Source of the DNA: Gammaproteobacteria bacterium
GTDB taxonomy: Bacteria; Pseudomonadota; Gammaproteobacteria; Steroidobacterales; Foliamicaceae
Direction: 5' to 3'
Assembly (NCBI GenBank): GCA_009838035.1
Contig: VXSK01000029.1
Span: 1-64,000 of the forward strand
Length of the DNA stretch: 64,000 bases
Shown: in pieces, positions 46,219 through 53,960 of the stretch
Position numbering within the stretch: the stretch's first letter is position 1
Layout: each line of letters starts with the position of its first letter
Notes under the pieces: generated by a model
The model's database searches: none
Seen by the model: the letters and a program-made list of their open reading frames with translations, nothing else
Told to the model about the DNA's origin: nothing
Translations under genes and position numbers: made by a program

Positions 46219-46703
46219 ACCCAGTCAGTCGAATCACGCCGGCTTTGCTGGCAGCAACGCTTGCGCTCTGGGCATGCGCCGGCGAGCAGACGGCCGCGAA
46301 TTCCGCCGGGGCCGAGTCTTCCGGCGCGGCTGCAGTGGAGTCCGCGCCCGCGGTGGAGGAGGAAGACCTCGCCACGCTGCTGGCTGCGGCCAATCCGGAC
46401 CGGGGCCGCCGCCTGTACATCCAGTGCCGCGCCTGCCACACCCTGGTGGCGGAAGGCAACCAGTTGCTGGGGCCGAACCTGCTCGGCTTCCTGGACCGCC
46501 CGGCCGGCACCGCGCCCGGTTACGAGTATTCGGAAGCGCTGCTGGCCTCCGAAATCACCTGGACGCCGGAAACGCTGGATCACTGGATGCGCAGTCCTTC
46601 GGAAGTCATCCCCGGCAACAAGATGATCTTCGCCGGCATCCGCAGAGCGCGCGACCGCGCCGACCTGATCGCCTACCTGCAGCAGTCCACCGTCCAGCAG
46701 TAA
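46215..46703 (+). CDS. class I cytochrome c, probable lipoprotein
   Basis: The 162-residue protein has a signal with possible lipobox (LALWAC, Cys21), an Ala/Glu-rich linker (22-55), and one cytochrome c domain with haem site Cys71-Arg-Ala-Cys74-His75 and axial Met137 in GNKMIFAG. The start is a TTG at 46215 that overlaps the stop of the 2Fe-2S gene (TTGA), inferred from the signal and coupling. It probably accepts electrons from the adjacent molybdenum hydroxylase. Confidence 0.87.
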   Translation: MNPVSRITPALLAATLALWACAGEQTAANSAGAESSGAAAVESAPAVEEEDLATLLAAANPDRGRRLYIQCRACHTLVAEGNQLLGPNLLGFLDRPAGTAPGYEYSEALLASEITWTPETLDHWMRSPSEVIPGNKMIFAGIRRARDRADLIAYLQQSTVQQ

Positions 46704-46749
46704 GACAGCCGCGGGGGGTATGACGCCGCCCTATCAAACGACCCCCCTG

Positions 46750-46778
46750 TTGACTTGGTCGAAAAGTTACTCTATATT
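46750..46778 (+). promoter_or_regulatory. near-consensus sigma-70 promoter for the membrane protein/regulator pair
   Basis: TTGACT (46750-46755) and TATATT (46773-46778) are separated by 17 bp. A small inverted repeat CTCT-N7-AGAG (46770-46784) overlaps the -10 region and could be an operator. Transcription would start about 45 nt before the ATG at 46829, which has an AAGGAGG ribosome site. The promoter match is seen; regulation is inferred. Confidence 0.72.
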
Positions 46779-46828
46779 TCAGAGCATAAGTCATTTACGA
46801 GTTAATTTTCCTGGAAAAAGGAGGAGAA

Positions 46829-47401
46829 ATGACCAGTCAGCAGCAACTAACTGAAGACATCGCTTACGTTCGCGCCGCGGCCGAGCGATCCGCGTCCGTT
46901 CACATCCCGGCGATATACCTGATTTGGGCAGTGCTTTGCCTGTGCGGCTTCACGCTGGTGGACCTTGTGGGGCCGGGGTCGGCCTGGATCGGTGTTTACT
47001 GGATGATCGGCGGACCTGTTGGCGGGGGGCTTACCTGGTGGCTCGCCAGGCGGGCCGGCCGCGAGGTCGGACAGGCCGACCGGCGGGAGGGCAAGCGCTG
47101 GGTGTTTCACTTTCTGGGGTTCTTTTGCACCGGATTGCTGGTATTCGGCCTTGTCGCGACCGGGCAGTTGTCGTGGCAGGGCGTCAGCTCCACGTGGATT
47201 CTTCTTCTGGCACTGACCTATTTCCTCGCGGGTCTGCACCTTGAGCGACGCATGTTGCCCATCGGTCTGCTGCTGGGCGTCGGGTACCTGGTCACGCTGG
47301 CATTGCCGTCCTACGGGTTTACCGTTGCGGGTGTGCTCGCCGCCACCGCACTCGTGGCTCAGGCATTTCTTGGCTCAAGGGCGCAACGTGCCGAAGGCTG
47401 A
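46829..47401 (+). CDS. small integral membrane protein paired with a winged-helix regulator
   Basis: I do not recognise a named family. The 190-residue protein has five hydrophobic segments (about residues 25-45, 51-68, 90-110, 117-133, 138-185) with a basic/acidic loop RRAGREVGQADRREGKRW between the second and third. The ribosome site AAGGAGGAG before ATG 46829 is one of the strongest in the window. Its end overlaps the next gene, a winged-helix regulator, by 14 nt, and the two share the promoter at 46750. Such membrane protein plus HTH pairs are often self-regulating stress modules, but the function is unknown. Confidence 0.8.
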   Translation: MTSQQQLTEDIAYVRAAAERSASVHIPAIYLIWAVLCLCGFTLVDLVGPGSAWIGVYWMIGGPVGGGLTWWLARRAGREVGQADRREGKRWVFHFLGFFCTGLLVFGLVATGQLSWQGVSSTWILLLALTYFLAGLHLERRMLPIGLLLGVGYLVTLALPSYGFTVAGVLAATALVAQAFLGSRAQRAEG

Positions 47402-47714
47402 CCCGGACGTCGCGACCCTGAAAGAACTGGGCCCGCTCAGGGGGTTGTTCGAGCACAGGGTCCGGCTGGCGATCTGCGTGCTGCTCTCCAGGCACGATGC
47501 GATGTCATTCAGCCGATTGAAGCAGGTGCTGGAGGAAAAAGACGGCAGCCTGGGCACGCACCTGCGCAAACTCGAGGACGCGGGCTACCTGGCGATCGAG
47601 AAGAGTTTCCGCGACCGGCGCCCGGTAACCTGGTATCAGTTAACCGATTCGGGACGCACCCATCTGAAGGAACACATCGCCAACCTGACGCGGCTGATCG
47701 GCCGCACCGGCTAA
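47388..47714 (+). CDS. winged helix-turn-helix transcriptional regulator
   Basis: The 108-residue protein is a single winged-helix domain: LRGLFEHRVRLAICVLLSRH, MSFSRLKQVLEEKDGSLGTH, LRKLEDAGYLAIEKSF and a wing DRRPVTWYQLTDSG. This matches the small MarR/ArsR-like HTH_34 type. The start is GTG 47388, within the end of the membrane protein gene. It probably represses its own operon through the inverted repeat near the promoter. The stop overlaps the convergent CPBP gene by 4 bp. Confidence 0.85.
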   Translation: MPKADPDVATLKELGPLRGLFEHRVRLAICVLLSRHDAMSFSRLKQVLEEKDGSLGTHLRKLEDAGYLAIEKSFRDRRPVTWYQLTDSGRTHLKEHIANLTRLIGRTG

Positions 47715-48553
47715 AGCCCCAGCGTGGGCATGATCAGGTTGAACAGCAAGTGGGCCGCGATACAGCACTCGATTCCATGTTTCCTGAACATCCAACCCAG
47801 GGCAAGCCCAGCCGGAAATATCTGTAGCAACTTGACCCAATCGGGTTCCAGGACCCCGGTATGACCGATGGTCCATAACAGGGAAGTCAGGAGCACGGCA
47901 ATCCAATACTGGCGGCCTCGCCAATCGAACAGGCGAACCAGCAGGTTCTGAATGCCCAAGCGGAAAATCAGCTCCTCGGAAACGGCCAACGCCGACACGG
48001 CAAGAGCGCTTGCCGCAGTCAGCTCCATTGACTGACTCATCTCCAGGGTGTTCAGCATGTCCTGCAGGGGTTTTGCCATTTCCGGTGAGAACAGCCAGAA
48101 CAGCAGCTTCGAATATCCCAGCCACGCCAGGACCAGCACGACAACCCAGATGGCCTTGGTCCTCAAGTCGGCGGCGCCGGAATGCCCCGGATGGGCCACG
48201 GCGCCATTCGCTTCGTCGAATTCCAGACCCAGGCGCGGGCGTATCAGTGGAAAGGCGACGTAACCGGAAAGCCGGGCGCAATAGGCGCCAACCGCCACGA
48301 CGAGGGTTATCTTGAAGAAATCGACAACCAGTCCGAATGTCAAAACAAGGAAACCCATCGGCAGGCCCTGCTCAAAATGGGCTACGGCCAGCGCGACTGC
48401 CGAAAAAGCGCAAAAGGCACACGCGGCATAGACGCCGAACCTCGTGTAATACCGCAAGTCCTCGCGGTTTCTGGCCCAGAAAACCAGGAGGGTTATCGCC
48501 AGGGCAAAACCGAGGACCAGGTAAATGGTCGCCAGGATTGCAGAGTTGGACAT
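47711..48553 (-). CDS. CPBP family intramembrane metalloprotease
   Basis: The 280-residue membrane protein has about eight hydrophobic segments. The CPBP (CAAX prenyl protease 2-like) motifs are present: Glu193-Glu194-x-x-x-Arg198 in SEELIFR, His231 in TIGHTG, and His268-x-x-x-Asn272 in AAHLLFN. In bacteria such proteins act in immunity, maturation or unknown proteolysis; the substrate cannot be deduced. It converges on the winged-helix gene and lies 36 bp downstream of the DUF1838 pair on the same strand, so it may belong to that transcript. Confidence 0.87.
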   Translation of the reverse strand: MSNSAILATIYLVLGFALAITLLVFWARNREDLRYYTRFGVYAACAFCAFSAVALAVAHFEQGLPMGFLVLTFGLVVDFFKITLVVAVGAYCARLSGYVAFPLIRPRLGLEFDEANGAVAHPGHSGAADLRTKAIWVVVLVLAWLGYSKLLFWLFSPEMAKPLQDMLNTLEMSQSMELTAASALAVSALAVSEELIFRLGIQNLLVRLFDWRGRQYWIAVLLTSLLWTIGHTGVLEPDWVKLLQIFPAGLALGWMFRKHGIECCIAAHLLFNLIMPTLGL

Positions 48554-48589
48554 GGCTTACTCTTTGCTTCGCGACATATGCGCCCGGAA

Positions 48590-49510
48590 CTAGTCGGCCT
48601 GGCTTTCCTCCGCGCGTTGTGCGTCGATGTGGTCCTTGAACACGGTCCAGGACGTTTCCCTGGGGTTCTCGGTGCGTATCGCCGGCGGCTCGACGTATTC
48701 CGGGTAGTTCGCGTTGATTTCATCCATCACCACGGCCGGCAATTCGTCGTAGCTACTTAGGCGCATGCCGGCGGTATGGAACACCGCGACGCCGGGGCGA
48801 TCGCCCATCTTCATCCACGGCAACCACTTGGAAACGCGTCCCCAGGAAATGACCCGGTCCTGCGCCACCGGAATGTCCGCGTCCAGGATTTCGTCGCCGG
48901 GCGACGCCGAAGTGCCAAACTCCATCGCGTGATAGATCCCGCCCACGGATTGCTGGTAATCGCCGCCCAGGGGATTGCTGTAGAACAGCCGCGCGGCGCC
49001 CCCGCCGTGCATCATCACTCCGTCCTTGAAGAAGTAGAACAACCCTGCCGAAGGATTGCCCTCCTCGTCACGAGCCCAGTTCTCGCGGTAGTTGCCGGGC
49101 GGATCGTTGGCCACCTGCACGACCTCGACTTCCTCGCCGGTCCAGGGATTGTTCCAGGTCCTCAGAATCTCGTTGGTTTCCGGGTCGAGGTAGAACATCA
49201 GTTCGCGCGAACGGGCGACGAAACCCAGTCCGCGCACGGGGTCGCTCAGAGTCTCGCAATGGCGGATGTTCATGCCCTGCACGTTGAACAGATGGCGGTC
49301 CTTTTCGGCCGGCTTCCGGGAATACATCCGACCCTCCCACCAGTACAGCGCCGTCTCGCCGTCGTTCAGCGAGCACCGGACCTTCATCAGCAGCCGGATG
49401 ACGTCGTCCGGATCGTCGAGGTCAAGCTGTCCGCCGTAAGCGGCGCCGGCCGCCAGCGACAGCGCTCCGATCATTCCGGCCAGAGCGCGTAAAGTCTTTC
49501 TTGCTTTCAT
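48590..49510 (-). CDS. exported DUF1838 family protein, copy 1
   Basis: The 306-residue protein has a signal peptide (LAGMIGALSLAAGAAYG). The body matches DUF1838: CSLNDGETALYWWEGRMYS, FNVQGMNIRHCE, REL..YLDPETNEILRTWNNP and WTGEEVEVVQVANDP. Its biochemical function is unknown. ATG 49510 overlaps the upstream stop as ATGA, so it is coupled to the second DUF1838 gene; the copies are clearly homologous along their length. It ends KDHIDAQRAEESQAD, slightly longer than its paralogue at the C-terminus. Confidence 0.84.
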   Translation of the reverse strand: MKARKTLRALAGMIGALSLAAGAAYGGQLDLDDPDDVIRLLMKVRCSLNDGETALYWWEGRMYSRKPAEKDRHLFNVQGMNIRHCETLSDPVRGLGFVARSRELMFYLDPETNEILRTWNNPWTGEEVEVVQVANDPPGNYRENWARDEEGNPSAGLFYFFKDGVMMHGGGAARLFYSNPLGGDYQQSVGGIYHAMEFGTSASPGDEILDADIPVAQDRVISWGRVSKWLPWMKMGDRPGVAVFHTAGMRLSSYDELPAVVMDEINANYPEYVEPPAIRTENPRETSWTVFKDHIDAQRAEESQAD

Positions 49511-50406
49511 TGTCTCCATTCCCCCTCCGGCTCGGTTACCGATTTGAAATACGACCAGCTGGTCACATTGGGCCGCGCATCGTCGAGAGGCGGCGGTTCG
49601 GCGTACTCGGGATAGTTGTTGCGCAATTCGCTCAACAGCGGCTGGGTCAGGTCATCGATCCCGGCAACGCGCTTGCCGACGGTCGTGAAGATCATCATGC
49701 CCGGGCGGTCGCCCATCTTCATCCACGGCAGCCACTTCGAGGTGCGCGCCCAGGACAGGGTGTAGCGCTTGAGCGTCGGGAGATCGGGGTCCAGCAACTC
49801 GTCCTCGTAGGCATAGGCGTTGAGCATTTCCATCGCGTGATAGGTGCCGCCCACGTATTCCTGGTAATCGCCCGCCAGCGGGTTGGTGTAGAACAGCGGC
49901 GCGAAGCCGGTGGTCCAGACGCGACCCTTCATGAAGCGGCCGTTGAAAGTGATGCCCGTTCCGTCGGGGCGCCGCGCGTACGCGGGACCGCGCATGTTGA
50001 CCGGATCGTTGGCCACGTGCACGACTTCCACTTCCTCCCCCGTCCAGGGGTTGGTCCAGGTGCGCAGGACCTCGTTGGTGTCCGGGTCCATGTAGATCAG
50101 CAGTTCCCGGGACACCGAGCGGTAGCCATGGCCGCGTTCCGGATCCTCGTAATTCTTGCACTGGCGTATGTTCATGCCCTGCACGTTGAAGATGTGCCGG
50201 TCCTTCTCGCCCGGCATGCGGCTCATCGCGCCGCCCTGCCACCAGTAGAGGATCGTTTCGCCCTCGTTCAGCGAACAGTTCATCTTCTGCCCGAGAAGAA
50301 TGGCATGGTCCGGGTTGGCCGGATCCAGCCTCTCCGCGGCGGTCGCCGCCGAGCCCAGGATCAGCAGCACGGCGGCGCCCAGCGCCGCGCGGAGTGGACA
50401 TCTCAT
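49507..50406 (-). CDS. exported DUF1838 family protein, copy 2
   Basis: The 299-residue paralogue has a signal peptide (LRAALGAAVLLILGSAATA) and the same blocks: CSLNEGETILYWWQGGAMSR, FNVQGMNIRQCK, MDPDTNEVLRTWTNPWTGEE and SKWLPWMKMGDRPGM. The start is ATG 50406 with GGGAGG 10 nt upstream; further upstream starts add no signal. It begins the DUF1838 pair and lies 78 bp downstream of the UbiD-family gene on the same strand. The substrate and reaction are unknown. Confidence 0.84.
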   Translation of the reverse strand: MRCPLRAALGAAVLLILGSAATAAERLDPANPDHAILLGQKMNCSLNEGETILYWWQGGAMSRMPGEKDRHIFNVQGMNIRQCKNYEDPERGHGYRSVSRELLIYMDPDTNEVLRTWTNPWTGEEVEVVHVANDPVNMRGPAYARRPDGTGITFNGRFMKGRVWTTGFAPLFYTNPLAGDYQEYVGGTYHAMEMLNAYAYEDELLDPDLPTLKRYTLSWARTSKWLPWMKMGDRPGMMIFTTVGKRVAGIDDLTQPLLSELRNNYPEYAEPPPLDDARPNVTSWSYFKSVTEPEGEWRQ

Positions 50407-50484
50407 TTCACTCTTCCTCCCATTTGACAGGCGCAGCATAACGCCCACCGCTGTGTTCGCATAGTCCAGGGCCTGTTGCCCTGG

Positions 50485-51924
50485 TCATTTTTCGGGCCAG
50501 CCGTCCGCAAGACCCGCCCCGGTCAGCTCGTGCAGCAGTCCGGCAGCCTTCTCCAGCGCCTCGGGATCGGGATGAGCGACCGGAGGTGTGGACGGATAGC
50601 GCGGCAGGGTCGCGTCCAGGCCCGCCTTGGAGGCCGTCTTGCGCCCGGGTTCCAGCGACGGATCGAGCAACGAAGTTGATAGATCGTCGACCCGGATCAG
50701 GTCGCGATCCCACTGAAAGCGCGTGGCCAGCGCCCAGTCGACCTGCTGCGGATCGAACAGGTCGATGTCCGAATCCAGCGCCACGGCCGTCTTGACGCGC
50801 CGCCAGGCAAGGACGGCGGCCAGCGCGTCACGCACTTCCCCCGCGATGGCGTCGTCGAACTGCAGCAGCGCCAGGAAGCGCCGGCCCTGCGCGGGCGCGT
50901 GGACGTTGATCAGGCGCGGCGACACGGCGCGCGCCAGCGAAAACAGCTTGCCTTCCATGGCGATGTTGTCCGGAGTCAGATTGTCGGCCAGGCCCGAGCC
51001 GCAGTCGTGCAGCACCGCGCCCTTGCGGTGCGTAATCGACAGGACTTCGCAAACCGGCGCGTCCACGGCCGGCCCGAGAAAGCCCGTGTACTCGGCGAAC
51101 GGTCCGTCCGGGGCCGTGGCGCCGGGATGGGCCAGCCCCTCGATCACGAATTCCGCGTCGGCCGGAACGAGCAGCCCGCCGTCGAAGTTGAGCGACGGAG
51201 TGAGCCGGACCGGCTCGCCGATCAGCCCGCCGGCCGCGGGCCAGTGGCTTTCCGGGTAACCCAGCTTGACCTGGGCCGCAACGCTCACCGCCGGGTGGTG
51301 ACCGATCCAGAACGCCACCGGGCAGGACTCGCCCCGCTCGTGCCAGGCGCGCATGTTGCGCGCATTGTGGGAATTGGGATACGGGAACCAGCTCATGCGC
51401 CGGGCTTCCTTGATCCAGCAGCGCTGTATGGCGGAATTGTCGATGCCGGTCTCCGGATCGCAGGTCGTCGCATGGGCCGCCGTGAGGTACGGGCCCGGGT
51501 TGCCGCGGTGCTGGACGGTGGCCGGCAGCAGCCGCAAGTCCGCTTCATCGCCCTTGAGGACCGTTTCCCGCACCGGCGCCTCCGCCGCCGCCACGGTCAC
51601 CGGCTCGATCCGGCGCTCCTGGCGCTCGGCCCACCAGGATGCGGCCCGGCGATGGTCCGCCAGCCCCAGCGCCGAGCAGACCAGCTCGCGGCTGGCGGTC
51701 AGGTTCGTGGCCAGGCCGAAGGGCGAGATGCGTCCATCGGCAAGACGTGGCTGCCGCACCCAGATGGGCGGATAACGGCCCTGAACGTCCAGGGCGTGCT
51801 GCAGCGCGGTGGCCTCGTACTCCACCGCCATCGGCTCGTCGATGCGAAGCACCTGATCACCGAGTGACGCAAGCCACGCGCTCAGTCCGTCCCGCACTCC
51901 GGCAACAGGTCCTCCGGCACTCAT
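50485..51924 (-). CDS. UbiD family (prenylated-FMN) decarboxylase-like protein
   Basis: The 479-residue protein has the UbiD fold regions: an N-terminal segment with LGDQVLRIDEPM, the cofactor region AIQRCWIKEARRMSW (compare the IYRxQ...RW region of UbiD), HPAVSVAAQVKLGYPES, AEFVIEGLAHPGATAPDGPF and a C-terminal trimerisation part. UbiD enzymes reversibly decarboxylate aromatic or unsaturated acids using prenylated FMN made by UbiX, whose gene is not in the window. The EYTGFLGP stretch preserves the catalytic-face Glu of the family. ATG 51924 overlaps the DUF2891 stop (ATGA). Confidence 0.84.
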   Translation of the reverse strand: MSAGGPVAGVRDGLSAWLASLGDQVLRIDEPMAVEYEATALQHALDVQGRYPPIWVRQPRLADGRISPFGLATNLTASRELVCSALGLADHRRAASWWAERQERRIEPVTVAAAEAPVRETVLKGDEADLRLLPATVQHRGNPGPYLTAAHATTCDPETGIDNSAIQRCWIKEARRMSWFPYPNSHNARNMRAWHERGESCPVAFWIGHHPAVSVAAQVKLGYPESHWPAAGGLIGEPVRLTPSLNFDGGLLVPADAEFVIEGLAHPGATAPDGPFAEYTGFLGPAVDAPVCEVLSITHRKGAVLHDCGSGLADNLTPDNIAMEGKLFSLARAVSPRLINVHAPAQGRRFLALLQFDDAIAGEVRDALAAVLAWRRVKTAVALDSDIDLFDPQQVDWALATRFQWDRDLIRVDDLSTSLLDPSLEPGRKTASKAGLDATLPRYPSTPPVAHPDPEALEKAAGLLHELTGAGLADGWPEK

Positions 51925-53078
51925 TGCTCTGCATCCACGTCGGTCAATCCATAGATCGCGAAGGTCGCCAGCCAGTGCTCCCCCTCGTAGTGCCCGCTGA
52001 AAACGTAGCCCAGGCCCGCCGCCAGGTGCTCCCCGGCGGATTCCAGCAGCACCTGAGCGCGCGGGTCGCCGGCGGGCAATGCTCGCGCCACGGATCGCAT
52101 GGTCCAGGCCCGGTGCAGATTCAATCCGGCCAGGTGGACGATCTTGCCGTCGGTGACGTCGCTGACCGTGGCCGGCTCCAGCAGGCGGCCCAGACCGCCT
52201 TCCCGCAGGGCGGGAAAGAAGCCGTCCAGCCAATCCGAATATTCCGCGGGCTCAAGGACCCGGCGCATCAGGTCCGCTTCGGCCAGAGCCGCGGAAAAGA
52301 AATCCTGGCCACTGGGCTCGTAATTCACCGGATACGCGCGATCGGTGGCGTAGTAGTCGAGGCTTCTTTCCAGCAGCAACTGCTCAAGTTCACCCTGCCC
52401 TGTTGCCCGCGCGTAGTCCAGAGCCTGGCCCAGCGCGAAGGCGGTGTTCGGATGGACGCCGGTTCGTATCGGCCAGTCCAGGCGCGGAAGATAATCCAGC
52501 GTCAGTGCAACGATCCTCTGCTCGAGCGGCTCCAGTCGCTGTGCCCACTGGCGGGCGTAGGGATCATCGAACGCGCGAAGTTCCACGACCAGGCGCAACA
52601 GCCAGGCCCAGCCGTACATGCGCTCGAACGAGCTGTTATGGTCCTCGTCAAAGTACTCCGCTTCCTCCAGCAAGGCCTGCGTACTGAATTGCGCCTCCAG
52701 CACACTGCGGGTCAGCTCCGCGGCCGAATGTCCTGGATGGAGCTTCAGCAGACGCACGAGCAGCCAGTGGCCATGCACCGCCGAATGCCAGTCGAAGCAA
52801 CCATAGAACACCGGGTGTAGCTGCCGGGGAGTCAAGGCGGACCCGTCATTCACCATCACCTGCCCGGGCTTGTTCGGGTATTCCGTGGTAATGCAATCCA
52901 GCGCCAGCCGCGAAAACACGGCGGCCTGTTCATCGGTCATCGGCTGATCGAAGCGCGGCATCGCGTCCTCTCCCATGATCGGCTCCGCGTCCGGCTCGGC
53001 GGAGGCCCAGCATGCCGCAAGTCCCAGCGCAAGCAGCGCGCAGTTGGCCAGGAGCTTTCGCTGACGCATCCGCGGCAT
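51921..53078 (-). CDS. exported DUF2891 family protein
   Basis: The 385-residue protein has a signal peptide with possible lipobox (CALLALGLAAC) and the DUF2891 hallmark HPVFYGCFDWHSAVHGHW near residue 87, then FERMYGWAWLLRLV and HPNTAFALGQALDYARATG. The fold is an alpha/alpha barrel like that of glycoside-processing enzymes; no reaction is known. I start at ATG 53078; the earlier in-frame part adds only non-signal sequence. It is coupled to the UbiD-like gene by a 4-bp overlap, suggesting a common substrate or pathway. Confidence 0.82.
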   Translation of the reverse strand: MPRMRQRKLLANCALLALGLAACWASAEPDAEPIMGEDAMPRFDQPMTDEQAAVFSRLALDCITTEYPNKPGQVMVNDGSALTPRQLHPVFYGCFDWHSAVHGHWLLVRLLKLHPGHSAAELTRSVLEAQFSTQALLEEAEYFDEDHNSSFERMYGWAWLLRLVVELRAFDDPYARQWAQRLEPLEQRIVALTLDYLPRLDWPIRTGVHPNTAFALGQALDYARATGQGELEQLLLERSLDYYATDRAYPVNYEPSGQDFFSAALAEADLMRRVLEPAEYSDWLDGFFPALREGGLGRLLEPATVSDVTDGKIVHLAGLNLHRAWTMRSVARALPAGDPRAQVLLESAGEHLAAGLGYVFSGHYEGEHWLATFAIYGLTDVDAEQ

Positions 53079-53176
53079 GGTACCACCCGCATAAGGCCAA
53101 TCCACGCGCCGAAATTGCGCCCCGGAATAGCGTCCGTTTGGGCCGCAGTGTTGCGAACCGGCCACGGCAATCGATC

Positions 53177-53869
53177 TCAGGAACTGCATTTCGCGACCAG
53201 CAGGGCCACCAGGGTGCCGCCACCCAGGTAATAGAAGTAGGTCAGGGAATCGCGCAGCTTCTTCTCCGAGACCGCAGTCCGCACCGCGGCGACCACAGGT
53301 ACCACGGTTTTGCCGAGCGCTTCCACGCGTGCTGCCTGTTCGCTTGAGTCTCCGGACAATTCCCCGGTCTCAAGGACCCGGGAAGCGTCCGCAATCCCCA
53401 CCAGGGCTGCTGTTTGCTCGTCCGCAGGGTCGCCCTCGCGAATCACCCTCTGCAGCCTTTCAATGATCCTGTTGCGGGCCTCAGGCAAGACGAGCTTGTA
53501 CTTGCGTTTCGTCCTGGAGAGGATCCCCTTGTGCGCCAGTCCCTCCAGCACGGCCTTGTGCGGTTCGGCATTCGCCATCCGGAGCAGCCACGAATTGATG
53601 CCGCGCGATTCGAACGGAGGGTCGTTTTGGACTAGTCTCACAATCAGGGCGTCGAGATCGGTCTGGCCGACGTAAAGAGCGCCCCGCGGCTTGACGCGGC
53701 CCTCTTCGAGGGAAACGCGGCCATTGCGCCAAAGCTGGAAAAGAACCGTGGCCGCGACGCCGATATCCACCCACTTTGTATCAAAAGCAATGTGATCCAC
53801 GGTGAATGTCACATCCATCGCCAACAGGACATACTGCTCCTGCAGACCGAGTTCGGGTGCACGCATCAT
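53177..53869 (-). CDS. GOLPH3/GPP34 family protein
   Basis: The 230-residue protein resembles the GPP34 (GOLPH3/Vps74) family: an N-terminal QEQYVLLAMDVTFTVDH, the helix AATVLFQLWRNGRVSLEEGR, VGQTDLDALIVRLV, LEGLAHKGILSRTKRKYKL and later ALVGIADASRVLE. In eukaryotes these bind PI4P and Golgi glycosyltransferases; bacterial members are of unknown function, often in actinobacteria. The C-terminus ends in a short hydrophobic segment (FYYLGGGTLVALLVA), a possible membrane contact. The start is one of two adjacent ATGs (53869 or 53866). Divergent from the acyl-CoA ligase gene with a 91-bp gap. Confidence 0.78.
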   Translation of the reverse strand: MMRAPELGLQEQYVLLAMDVTFTVDHIAFDTKWVDIGVAATVLFQLWRNGRVSLEEGRVKPRGALYVGQTDLDALIVRLVQNDPPFESRGINSWLLRMANAEPHKAVLEGLAHKGILSRTKRKYKLVLPEARNRIIERLQRVIREGDPADEQTAALVGIADASRVLETGELSGDSSEQAARVEALGKTVVPVVAAVRTAVSEKKLRDSLTYFYYLGGGTLVALLVAKCSS

Positions 53870-53960
53870 GGCCGGATATCGCTCAACCGCCGCAGAATAG
53901 CAGCATCGGAAGGCTTCGGGCTTTCGGAAAGCGCAGTCTCGGCTATTCTCTCCATCTTCA

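Noticed and set aside
48590..50406. DUF1838 pair plus the CpcT-like gene at 42398 as three paralogues
   Set aside because: The CpcT-like protein does not share the CSLN-E-ETxLYWW, NVQGMNIR or NPWTGEE blocks of the DUF1838 proteins.
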